Shown piece by piece: positions 35,997-47,646 of a stretch of 64,000 nt of DNA (position 1 is its first letter; each line of letters opens with the position of its first letter). The DNA is from Malurus cyaneus samueli (taxonomy: Eukaryota > Chordata > Aves > Passeriformes > Maluridae). The notes beneath the pieces are model-generated. The model did not search any database and was not told the DNA's origin. It worked only from the letters and a program-made list of their open reading frames with translations. A program made the translations under genes and the position numbers. The stretch is taken from assembly GCA_009741485.1 (NCBI GenBank), contig CM019217.1:45536633-45600632 (forward strand). The letters are read 5' to 3'.

Positions 35997-38900
35997 TGAC
36001 CATGCTTCAAAAAGATACCAAAATACTTCTTCCAGCTGATTACCAGCACATGCATGGAACTTCAGAAATGAAATTATTCTCTTTCTGGCTGAACCTTCAC
36101 TGGCGGCTCAATACTATTTTTCACATCTCCCTGGACATGAAGGGTGTTCACAGACAGCAGAAAGATCCTGCTGCAAGGGACAGTTCAAGGTGCACTCAGC
36201 TGTAAATAGAGACTACGATCTCTGAGGCAGTACAGTTCACCTGTGCATATTAAAATACCCCTGTATTCACCCATTGTGGTATGGAAGACATTCTTTGCTT
36301 TAAGATTACATTGTTCTAGGTCAAATGCTGCAATACCTGCATTAACACACTGGAAGCCAGTGCTGCATCACTAAATGGCAGTGCTTTCCAAAGAGATGGA
36401 CAACTGCAAACTTTAAAACCTCTATTTATGCCACTAATAGCTCCTCTCTGGCCAGTGTGAATCAAAAGCAAAGTTTAAACTCCCAAACATACCAAATTCA
36501 TAAAGGATTGCCCTCAGCCATCAGAGTTTTCTCAGAGTTCAGAAAATGATTAGACAAATTCATGCAAGAAAAATCCATTAAGGGCTATAAAGCACCAAGA
36601 GATGTTCCCTGGTGGCTCTAAGGAAGCACTGCTCTGCCTCATGCTCATACCCTTTCGATGGTATCCCATTGCTGGGAAGGTGATCCAGCCCAATGGATCA
36701 AGTACAATGGATGTTTAAAGGCAAGCCCTGCTTACCAGGCTGATTATGGAAAGGCAGTTTTCCAGAAGCAAGCATCTGCTTAAGCTTTGCAGGCCCTAGG
36801 CCAGCAGTTCTGGCCGAAAAGTAGAGCTGCAAAACCATGGTTGCCAGCATGCTTGCTTCTTATGTGAGGTGATGGTACATGCTGCACCTACTGGAGCACC
36901 CTCTTGGAAATTTTCTGTTATTCCTAAAGGAAGAAACCAAACTGCTCCCTTCTCCAAGTCAAACTGAACAAACCTCTGAAGACTTTAAAGTTGGAAGAAT
37001 CACACCCTGAATGTTATATGTCTTGAAGCCCATCTGTTCCCAGAGGCAATCTCTGAAAACATGGTTCCTACCTCCTGCCTCATTTTCTGATGCCTTCTCC
37101 CCACTGTGCAGGGCTGCCATCTCTTGATTTCAAGAGCATGCAGATGCTGATGGCAGATTGTAACAAGCTCCACATTGCTAGTTTCCCTTTCTGAATCATC
37201 CTTGGCTGCTTTTTGAAGACTACTACGGAAAACACCTTCTCCCTTGCTCCCCTCCACTAGCATCCCTGCCTATGCAATTAGAGTAAGGACTATGGTTTTC
37301 AGCACACTTTTGTGCTCCAAGCATCTAGTGGGTTTTTTTTTGTCAGGTAAGAACCTAGCCATGCCTCCCAGATAGCACTCCAGGTTGCCAGGTTCTGCCC
37401 TCCAACACCTTTGCTTAAAAAGCACTACTGCTTCACAGGGTGCAACCTGTATTTCTGGTTTGGCCTCAGGCATGCAGACTCCTTGAGGCATTAGACACAT
37501 TAACTCCTCTGTTAGCGAGCACATCTGTATCTTTCTTCTCCTCCTTGCCCAGAAGGCTCAAAAATATCATACAGGTCACAGAAGGGGATTGAACACTGGC
37601 TGCTGACTTTTCAAACAGAAAACAGGCAGGGGGTTTATCTGAAAACACACACAGAGAAGGTCTTTAAGAGCAAAGGAGTCTGTGGCATTTGGGATGCCAG
37701 CAGGAGAACTGCCCCACTCTCATACCCCCCACCTCCAGGCCAGCTCCGTGCCTGAAGCCATTCCCAGCATGGGACTTGCTGACATCAAAAGCAAAGAAAA
37801 TTGCTTGGCTGTTTAGGCTGGCTTAAAGCGAATACTCTTGGCAGGTTTTAAGCCTAGAAAGGTTTTAGACATTGCATCTTTAGAGGGTGCTCCTGTGACG
37901 ATACAGCGGGCGTGCAGGCAACCATGAATCAAAACTGCCTGCTCCCTACGGACCCATTACGAGACACGTCTCTGACCAAGACGTCATGGTAGGTGCTCCC
38001 TGTACACAGGGCAGATGAGATGAAAGACCTCAAGGGAGATGCACATCTCTGTCCAGATTGACAGCATACCTTAATCATCCAGCTTGGTGAAATTGCTGAG
38101 AAAAAAAAAAGAAGTCATGCAGTTGTCACTTGAAAAACAAACTTCAATATTAGCAGTGCACACAGACTGCTCTCTGGAAATTGTTTTAATAGGTGGAAGT
38201 TTCAAAAGTATGAAAACTTGAACAAAACCATGAGCAAGGGAAGGATGGATAACTCAATCCTATCATTGCCACTTATGAATTATTCACTGTGCTCCAGCCC
38301 ACATGCACCAGGCACTTTTTAACACTTTGAGACTGCATTACAGATGGTTCCCTACCATCTGTGCTGGGAAGTCCCCTGGACACGTATTTTGCAGCAATGC
38401 CATAGAGAAAAAACATGCTTGGGTCAACTCCGGTGCCTACAAAGGGATGAAGGTCCTCTGTCTGCCTGCTGCAGCTCTAGGGTAGTCACAATGGAGGCCA
38501 GCACAATTTCTGTGTCTCTCATGGTTTGTGGCATTGCTCACCCTTTCTAGCCATGTTTTCCAGCAGAAAAATACCAGCAAAAACCCACGGAAGCAACAAC
38601 AAAGTCCTGTATTTGGAACCTAAGGCCACTGATCCTGCATGGATCAGTCCCATCCCAATACTGTCAGGCCCCCAAGGACTGGGGGAACAGAAGCACGATT
38701 GGGTCGCCAATGGAGATTAGAAACCAGCCTCTTCTTGGGTGCAAACCTTCGTTGTTTCCTTGCTGTATTTCCAAATCTGATTTGAAACATTTGAAGGAAA
38801 ATTACATCAATCTGAAATGCCAGACTGATAGCCAGCACCAATTCTTTTACTCATTATTTAAAATAGGGGAGAGAGGAAGTGGGACAAATTATTTAGGAGA

Positions 38901-41669
38901 AAATTTTTTTCCCCCCCAGGAAGTAATCAATTTGAGAGTCCAGTCCAGAGGTATTTTCTGCTGCCAAAAGCTGCCATGCCCAGAAGAGGTAGGGCACCTA
39001 AGCACCCGCTGTCTGTGCATTCTTTGCAGTCCCGAAATGAGCATGGTCTTGGGATGGATGAAAGCCAAATCAACAAAACAGACCCTGGCATTTCTCTGCA
39101 GTGCTGGGTTACTGAATGCGTGCCAGCAGGACTCCAGCAGCCAGACCTATCCCACGGCATGCAATTTTTCAATTTCCTGCAGCCAACAGATCTTGTCGCA
39201 GGACTTCTCCTACTGCTGCAGTTGGCCTTGTGTCACTGATTCAACTTCATTACCTTCATTACCAGCCTTCGTGAAAATATATCACACCAGCAGAAAACCT
39301 GTGCCAGGGAAAAGATGAGACACAAGAGCTGCACCCCTTGGAGGTAATTCCAGGGGGAAGGCGGGTGGCCTGAGACTCCCCTGAAGTCCCATTTGCCCAG
39401 CCTACTCTTACTTGAGAAAGGACGGCTGAAGTGAGGCTTTTTAAGAGATATCTAGAATCACTGGGCATGGACCACTCCATTACTTGCCTCAAAGGACATT
39501 TTTTGGAGGCACCTTAAAAAACCAGATACTCGCTCTCCATGCTTGGCAGTTAGCCTGATTTGCAAAGCCCCTCTTTACATCTGCTTTATTTCTGGCATGG
39601 GCAAACCGATGATCACCCGGGGGAGTGCTGAAAGAGCACATTACTGGGAAGCACATTTGAGGCTATAGCTCCAGGAGTCCTGGCTTCTCTTCAAGAATGG
39701 TGGGACCAGCCAGAGGACAACGAAACACAGTCACCACTGCTCTCTTTACGCAGCAGTTTGATTGAACCTCCTGTTGAATCAAACACGAGAGTATCCAGAT
39801 GCTATTTCAGCGCCACATAGTGTGTTGAACACCCATGGCTTCATCCATTAGTATCTCTCTGGACTGTGGCTCCACTGAGGCAAACAGTGAGACCTAAGCA
39901 GAAGCTACAGTCACCCACTTGTTCCTTAGCACGAGACACATTTGTCACAGGCTTACCATTTCCTCCAACACTTTCCAATACAAAGCTCAAAGTGTAAACT
40001 CTGCAAAGAGGTTATTCTTGGCCTGGTGCACAGAGAGAGGCAGCTATGTGGATAAATCCTGCTGCAGCTATGGAGAGTTGGGACATAAGTCACAAACCAG
40101 GACCATTTCCTCACCATCTGCACTGATCAGCGAGGTATCATCGCCTCCTGCTCAGCCACATCTACTGAGATTTGTGTGGATTTAATGCCACACTTTGGGG
40201 AAAATCCAGTGGCAGCAATGAAACACCAATGCAAACCCTCTAACAGGAAAATACACTTCTTCCAACAGCAGAGTTACTGACAGCAGCCTTCACAACAGGA
40301 AAACAGTAAACAGCATTAGGACCATGACACCCACTGATCTGCACAGAACAGATGCCTTCAACGGGTGTCATACTGCTGTCCTCCAATATTCCTCCAGCAG
40401 ATTCCATGCCACATCTATCACCAACATCCCCGGCACGCCTTCGCTCCATCTCCTCAAGAAACATCTGAATGATCTGTCCAACACTTCAGCAATCCAGTTT
40501 AATTAGCAGGACAGGTATCTGCACTTTGTGGCTGCTGGCTGCCAAGCCTGTGCACGTACACCTGGATAGCAGGAATGAGATGCAGCCCTGCTCCAGCCAG
40601 GGTTTTTCTGCTCCACAGCGAGGATCTGCCAATCTACATCCAGCTGTCACACAGAATTGCCCACCAGGTTTCCTGGTTAAACCTTGCCCAGAAAAGGCAG
40701 GGGGTGGCTCCAGTGATCTGGCAGCACAGTCCTCAGTCTCAAATGGCACCTGTTAACAGTCCTGGAAAGACTTCACAGTGGATAAATGCAACTGGGGAGC
40801 CCTGAATTAAATGGCAGAAAGCAACAGGGTTGGCAATGGGAGACACTCTAACACACAGAGCATGAGGGACAAGAGAAGGACAGGTCAGTCTCTGTGGATT
40901 TACAGAAGTTGTGTGATGCGCCTGGTGTGCTGATGCACATAGAAGGAGACGTCATCGTGTTCTTGCCTCCCATCGCACGTCCAAGTGACAAGGGACAACG
41001 GCAACTCCATGCCTGTGTCCAAAGTGACAACTTGTTTCAACTTCTGGGCAATGGTAGGGCAGACAGATCAGAGCCCCTGACAAAGGAATAAACCAGTCTA
41101 CACGATATCTGTACAGTGCAAAACCAAAAATAACACAGTGTGAGTGACATCTCAGACCTGCCTCATTGAAGAAGTGACAATGTACCATATCTCACCAGCC
41201 TGAGCCCAGTCACTTTAGCATCACAGTGTAGAAGATGGATGAAATTTCCCAAAGTCACTCAAAACAATTTTCTCAGGCTGTTTGCCAAGTTAAGATGTTT
41301 TAGCCATTTTGAATCAAAATGGACTCTTAGAAATTTCCCAACAGGGAAGACAGCTGGTTTTTTTCCTGCTTTAGTGGATGGATACACCAACATGCAAAGA
41401 AGTGGAAATATCTCCATGAAGCTTAGTGTAAAAGGAAAAAGTCACAAATCCTAAAAATGTGTCCTGCTGAAAGGAAACATACTGAAGACTGCAGAAATTA
41501 TATTCTATGAGACATAAGCACTGCCCACCTCCCACCCCCCATATTTGAAAGGCCACAGTCCAGCCCTCCATGCTGGAGACTTCCACTCGTTCCAAAGCAA
41601 GGTCTGCACCAGGTCTGATTGGCTCAGGCTCCCACCCCTAACATTTCCCCAGGTTGAAGATCCACTTAC

Positions 41670-42005
41670 CTGCCTGGTTTGTGGTTACATTTACAGACAC
41701 AAACTGCCGGGCTCCGGGGCTCTGGTCGGACACTCCATTCACTGCCTCAATTTCAAAGGTATAGTTTGTATGAGCAAGCAGATCCACCATCATGACAGAG
41801 GTGTTTTTCAGGCCGGTTTGCTGGGGAAGGTACCTGACATGACCGCCACACGCCTCACACAGACCCGAGTGTGAGCTGCACTTCTTGCATGCAATATAAT
41901 AAGACACATCTTTCCTTCCACCAGTATCAGCGGGGGGAATCCATTCCAGAAAGACACTAGTCTCGTTAACATTTGAGATGGCACTCCGAGGAGCAGAGGG
42001 GGGTC
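41670..42005 (-). CDS. EPHA6: Eph receptor (EPHA6-like) exon: first fibronectin type III repeat
   Basis: This 336 bp exon encodes the complete first fibronectin type III repeat of the receptor ectodomain. The translation begins [17 protein letters not shown] and ends VNVTTNQA. Visible marks are the FN3 tryptophan in FLEWIPP, the four-cysteine insert that begins CKKC (typical of Eph receptors), the YLPQQTGL strand, and the [18 protein letters not shown] block shared by EphA receptors. N-glycosylation sequons occur at NET, NTS, NYT and NVT. The acceptor reads tttacaaaccag and the donor is a perfect GTAAGT. Both ends are phase 1, so the domain is a self-contained cassette. The wording [20 protein letters not shown] is what I associate with EPHA6 rather than EPHA3, EPHA5 or EPHA7. 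The reading frame is intact, with no stop or frameshift. Confidence 0.97.
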
Positions 42006-45000
42006 CTGGTTTGTAAAGTGAGAAAAACACATGGTAAAAACAGTATTATCAGTCATCCTGCTCGCTACTACTCTCTAGGCTCACATGTCAGAAAGTACAT
42101 GGGGAACAGTTGCAACAACACCTGAAGAGCTGGGAAAATAGGGATTTGTTTTGAGCACTCCCACCTCAGCTCCAGAGGTCTGTGTTGGGAAGCAGTCACC
42201 CGTGTGGGAGGACAAGACACAGGGCTGGCTCACACCCAACAGGAGAAGCACTGCACCCTGGGACATTGCCTCTGGTGCTCTCCTTACTCTTCCTACCAAG
42301 GGAGCAGCAAGTCTTTGCCCTGTCCAAGTCACTGCTGGTTTCACCAGGGGCAACATTCCCTCTCCTCACCCCACTGCCCCTGCATCACTACCCCTAGGTT
42401 CTAAAAGCCAGACACACACTGGGTTTTCACACTACTCAGGTACTCAGCTCAGATGCCAAATCTTTGCTCTGCATGCACCCGCCTCTCCCCATCCGCTGTT
42501 TGGCAACAGCGAAACCTGGACCTGGCTATCCAAATCACACCTCAGTGAGACGCTCAGCATAGCCCAAAGCAGATGGTGACCTACAAGGGCCACTGGAGAC
42601 ACGGCCACTCCAAGGCAGCCCCCTCGGCCCTGCCAAGCCGCAGCATGGCTGGTTACCCACCCCACACTTTGCCAATCCTCCCCGCTCAGGATGTCAGCAT
42701 GGCACAGTAAGGCTGTCCAAGGAGGAACAGCTGCTGCAGAGGTACTACAGCACCTGCAAAAAAATGAGCTGTTTCTCTTCATCCTGGTGGGAAAGGCCAT
42801 GGCTGGGCAAGCAAAGCCCACCTTGAGGCACTTTCAAGATTCCCTCCACGCAGGAGGTGCTGGAAGGTTTGTTTTTAACAGGCTTGTGTTGCAGATGAAG
42901 GGCAAGCTGCACATACACCCTGCAGATAATGAGAAAGGACAAGCAGGAGTGTCATGCAAGTTACCCACGTGTTAAGTACTCAGGGAATGCTAATGAATGA
43001 GGGAGAAAAAGGAAATGTACCAAAGCAAGCCAGGATGGATTTTAGTCACAGCACCACCAGAAACTATACAGCAAAGGCTGGGATTTTTCCTAGGGGAGGC
43101 AACACAACACACTCCTCTTCAGTTTGAATGAAGTTGTCAAAACCCATGAGCTCCTTGAAAAGAGTCCGACAAGTAGCTTCACTAGCTAGACACCCATACA
43201 AATCTAACAGGCTGACTTAGGCTGTCATCTTCTTGTTTTGTTGTGATAATTAAACTTGATTCATTATTTAAAACAGGCAGTGTTGCAAAAATGAAATCGC
43301 CTTATAAACCAGAAGCATTCTCCTCCATTTCCTTTTGCTATTCCCCTCTCTGAATCCATAAAATTGGTAACACTGATAAACTAAAACACTGTCATGATTT
43401 TGACTCAAGCTGTTCTGATTCAACGAGAAACTCGCCGCCAGAGAAAATAAATAATCCTGATATATTTTTTTTATTCTTCAGATGAAAAGAGTTGAAGAAA
43501 AAAAGCTAAGTTAGCCTAGGAAATGCCGGATCATCTTTGTTATGTTCTGTGATCCCTTCAGATCCCTATGAACAGGGAGCAATCCATTCCCAAGCTGCAT
43601 CCCAGGGATCCAGCACTATTTAGCTAATGACACCAACATACAGCCCAAGTCAGGATTATTTGCTGCAGTGTCATGCCTGCACTGATGCAATAAAAACTAC
43701 AGAATTCATCACTGGAGCTGTATGGAGTTACATGTACTGCACTTCAGGATTTTTATATTATTTTTTACTGGTTAAACTGCCTTATTTCTGATTCCACTGG
43801 ATGAATGACCTTTTGCTGATGCCAGTACTCTAGGAAAAAATAAAGAATTCAGGCACAAGAAACACTTACTGGACAATGTGTCTTTAAAGGCAGATAAATT
43901 ATTACTTTTGTGAAGACACCAGAGGTTTTTACTTGCTTTGTACAGAGAAGTCAGCTACTCTTCTTGAAAGCTTAAAAACATCAGCTTCAGCGGAAATGCT
44001 TTAAAACTAGTGGGACTTTATAACCTATAAAATTAGCGTTCTCACAGGGCCTCAGAAAAAGATCTTTAGTAGTCTACAGATATCTATCAAGACCTACTTG
44101 AAGAATCCTGAAACTGTGCTTGGATAAAACTTGGCTAAACCCCAGCTGGGAGAACAAAAAGGTTTTTTATCTTCAGAAAAGGGGGGCCCTAGATCTGCCA
44201 AAGTGGTCTGCTTAATTTCCAGACTCCCTTTATCAAGTCTACTGACTTTAAAAAACACACATATAGTTTTTGGATTTGCTACATTGTACCTTAAGATTCA
44301 CTCCTTTTGCACCACAATTTTATGACAAGAGGCAAATACTTCTTGAAAGTAAAGATGCTGCTATTTTTCTTGATGGACAGCAAACCTACTGTCTACTGAT
44401 GCACATATTTTTAAAATATACCTAAGAGAGAAATTACCCTCAAGATATAAATATATATATGTACACACTCAAAATTAACTGTAAACTTTTTTCAAGTAGA
44501 CTATTACAGTAAATACTATAAAGCCTTTGATTTGTCCCATGTGTAATATTACACATATTTCCCCAACATGCTCTGAACAACAATAAGGCTACTTGTCAGA
44601 CACATGACGGGATAAGAAAAGGGTGCAACTGTTTTGGTTTTACATAGATATTGTGCAAGGAACTGAAGCTAGGATTACTTAGTTACGAAGAAATAAAATG
44701 CATTTACTTCCTGGAAGATACATAATAACATTAAGAGAATTCTCAAAATGTCCATCAGGACCAAAACTACTTCTTTTTTGTCCAAGAGCACTACAATCAG
44801 TTCAGACTGCATCACAGCACTACAAGTTTCAAAATTACTAATCATTACTTATAAAACATACTTAAGAAACTGAAAAAAATTAAACAAAAATATATTCCTC
44901 CCCCACCCTGCACTTAACTGAGCAAGTGACAGTGATGTAGCAGCTCTTTAGTGATGCTGCTGGTGGTGGTGGGGAGACTCATGCAGCTTGGAACTGAAAA

Positions 45001-47490
45001 ACACTCGCTTTAAATTAGGAAAATGTGATTTTGCAGCTATACTGAGTGGCAAGGGGACTTTGCAGGTGTAGACCTGAAAACAGACATTGATGTATTCTCT
45101 AAAATTAACTACATTTTTTGTTGAGGGAATCCTATGAATATTATTAACTTCCGTGGCAATAAATAATAAAAACATAAAAAAAAACCCTGGCAATATTTTC
45201 CTACTAGTCATCACTCAAGTCTCTCTCACTTGTGTTTTGGTTCATGATGAGATGCTGCTTTCCAGATATAATTGGACTGGTTTAAAATGCTAGCATCGCT
45301 ACCTACTCTACCGCCCCTGCCAAAATTTTCTGCCCCTGCTGCTGAGCTGGCACAACACATGGGGCCTTCCTCATTCCCTTCAGCACAAATACAGCAGGAT
45401 CAGGACAAAATCCTAAGGAAAGATGCATGGGGAAAATGAGGGTGACAGAAGCACATGGAGGAGGCTCAGATATGCCACCATGCCTTTGGGGTGGTAGCTG
45501 TGAATGCCAGCAGAGGTGCTGAACATCCCCAGCTGCAGCTCTGAGCTTTGCAGTGAACAACAGAAGCTGAGCACTGCCTTGATCAGGATTAAACTGCTCA
45601 TCTGCCCCAGAAGCCCTTGGTACCCTGCCAAGCCATATCCTAACACAGCTTCAGGCACTGTGTCTGGGCTTTAAACTAGCTTACTAGTAAGCTTTCAAAA
45701 CAAAAGCAAAACCCACACTGAAAGAAAACCACCCAAACAATAAAAGCCAACAAACTTAGACAGCCACCATCAAATAGATAAGCACAAAACCCCCAAACAG
45801 GCATAAAGAGGAAACCCCATGATATTTGCAGAACTGGAAATTACAGCCTTCACCTACAGGGTTCAAACTGCACTGGAAACCTGGGGGAGACAGGCTGTTG
45901 AACTTCTTTTCTTTCAAACAAGAGCTGTTCATCAAACTTGCTTGTGCCCCTCTGAACCCTGCCCAATCCTCAGGACACAGGCATGCATAAGCATCTTCCT
46001 CACGGATGGCAGCTCCTTCCCTTCATCCTGGGAAGGGAAGGGCAGAGAGCAACACCACTGATGGTGGGCAGGAGGCATAGTGGACACCAGAGTCTGGCAT
46101 AACTCTCTTGCAGTTCCTGGCTTTGGTTCTGTCTGGACAGAAAAGTCTGCTTTGTGAGTGTTTCCAGAGCTCAGAGTGTTTCCCAGTACCATGCTGGACC
46201 ACATTTATCTGAGTTTTTCAAGTCAGGCCAAGGGGCAAAATGAACATCAAGAAATGCTCTATCAGGTTTTTCATGCTCGAACCCACCCTGGCTATGGCTC
46301 CAGCAGACACTGCCATACCTGTTTAATAAACCCAGAAGCGAGTGCATGACTCACCCCCCAGACCACTTTGATCTGACAGCACCAGTGACTCCAATGCTGC
46401 CTGAGGCTGCCTTCTCCTTCCCTGCAGCACAGCTTCCAGCAGCCATATCCCTTTGCCTGGTGAAAATCAAAGGCAGAGTTCAAGGGGCCCAGTTCTGCTC
46501 CAAGCACCTCCTTCGGGCAAGCAGAGAGCTGCCACGGGCAATTTCCTTTGAGAGAGTGTCTCTCCAAGAGGAACAGACCTTTTCTTTCTCTTTTGAAGTG
46601 CAAACTTGAGAAGCTACAAAGGACATGTATTCACTAGGAAAGGCACAAAAGCCATTACCATCCCTACATGAGGCAGGGAAATGGTATGGAAGTCACCTCT
46701 ACACCATTGTCCAGTGGCTCTGAGCATGCATAGAGTTAAAAATCCACTTTTTCCTCCATTGCTTACTTTTCTTGGAAGCCTGAACTACTCCTGCACCTGT
46801 AGTTCAACTCCATTTCAGTAATTTTCAACCACTTCTGCACCACAAAAATGACATTTGGAGCACGACAGTCCCAGCTCAAACCTGTGCTACACTCAGCAGG
46901 ACTAGCTGGGGGCATGCCAAATGTGGCACATAGTATCTGAAACATAAACTGAATGAGGGACTTTCATGACACAGCTGACAGCTCATGGATGGCAGGAAAA
47001 GGGTAAAATTAGTGATTCTGATTACACCAGCTCCACTTTGCACTCCCAGCACCCCAGTGTGCCTGTTATACTGCCTGCCCCCTACACCCAGAGGGCAAGT
47101 TCCACATTAGGAAGAAGCAGCTTCCATCACAGGGTTTTGAGAAGAGTGACCATCTCCAGGCAGATTGGAAAGACAGGGCTCTCTCCCCGGTTGTTTACTG
47201 AAAATGAGCTAAGAGCTGACATTCAACAGAGGAGCACACAGATTGTATCCATGCCCATTGCTGCCAAGCTCTGCCCATCGTTTGCTTTTGTAGCAAAAAA
47301 GCTCTGAAAAGTCTCTTCTCAGGTAACCAGAAGCACAGCGGACAAAGGCAGTGACATTACAAATATGTCAAGACTAGTTCAGACTCCAGTGAAGAGTTTG
47401 AAAAAGCACATTGATTAGTATCATCATGTCTAGTCACAGTACAGGAACAGCTCAAAAGGATTAAAAACAACCCTATAAGCACATGCTTAC
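42006..47490 (-). other. Intron between EGF-like exon and first FN3 exon
   Basis: This phase 1 intron of about 5.5 kb has a GTAAGC donor and a tttacaaaccag acceptor. It includes a somewhat GC-richer block near 42100-42850, AT-rich low-complexity sequence near 44400-44520, and a perfect 16 bp palindrome at 45678-45693. No coding exon or clear transposable element was recognised. Confidence 0.85.
45678..45693. repeat. Perfect 16 bp palindrome
   Basis: The sequence AGCTTACTAGTAAGCT is its own reverse complement. It could be chance or a dimeric protein-binding site; nothing nearby supports a function. Confidence 0.9.
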
Positions 47491-47646
47491 TTGTACAGGC
47501 CATTGTAGGTGGGTCTGATTCCTTCCTAAAATAGTGTTCTTCACACAGGCAAGATGTGGATGCTTCATCAAGTGTGTAGCTGTGAGGGGGACATTTGCTG
47601 CAGGATGGACTGTGGGGTGAAGCTTTGAAGAACCCAGGTCTGCATA
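47491..47646 (-). CDS. EPHA6: Eph receptor (EPHA6-like) exon: cysteine-rich/EGF-like segment
   Basis: This 156 bp exon encodes the end of the cysteine-rich, EGF-like part of the Eph receptor ectodomain, which links the ligand-binding domain to the fibronectin repeats. The translation opens with CRPGFFKA, carries CSKCPPHSYT, and closes with DPPTMACT, a signature of Eph receptors at this position. Six cysteines are visible, as expected for disulfide pairing. On the minus strand the acceptor reads cttttcacag and the donor reads GTAAGC. The exon starts two bases into a codon and ends one base into the next (phase 1 on both sides), so it is a symmetric exon. The final A joins the GA of the next exon to give Arg (ACTRPPSAP). 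The previous exon (ligand-binding domain) is not in the window. The Eph family assignment is secure; the EPHA6 paralogue rests on remembered family sequence. Confidence 0.95.

Larger units (their letters stand above)
11768..41669 (-). other. Large intron (about 30 kb) between the two FN3 repeats
   Basis: This phase 1 intron is the largest in the window. It carries most of the repeats listed separately: CR1 pieces near 21.0, 22.0, 25.4 and 29.1 kb, MIR-like pieces near 22.4, 27.4 and 31.4 kb, the GGAA microsatellite, and the assembly gap. Open frames of 200 codons or more at 32458-33078 (minus), 33774-34379 (plus, interrupted by N) and 38710-39318 (plus) carry no recognised domain and are treated as chance. 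No nested gene could be supported. Confidence 0.85.

Noticed and set aside
38710..39318. 202-codon plus-strand open frame
   Set aside because: No recognisable domain; antisense to the gene in mid-intron; consistent with a chance frame.
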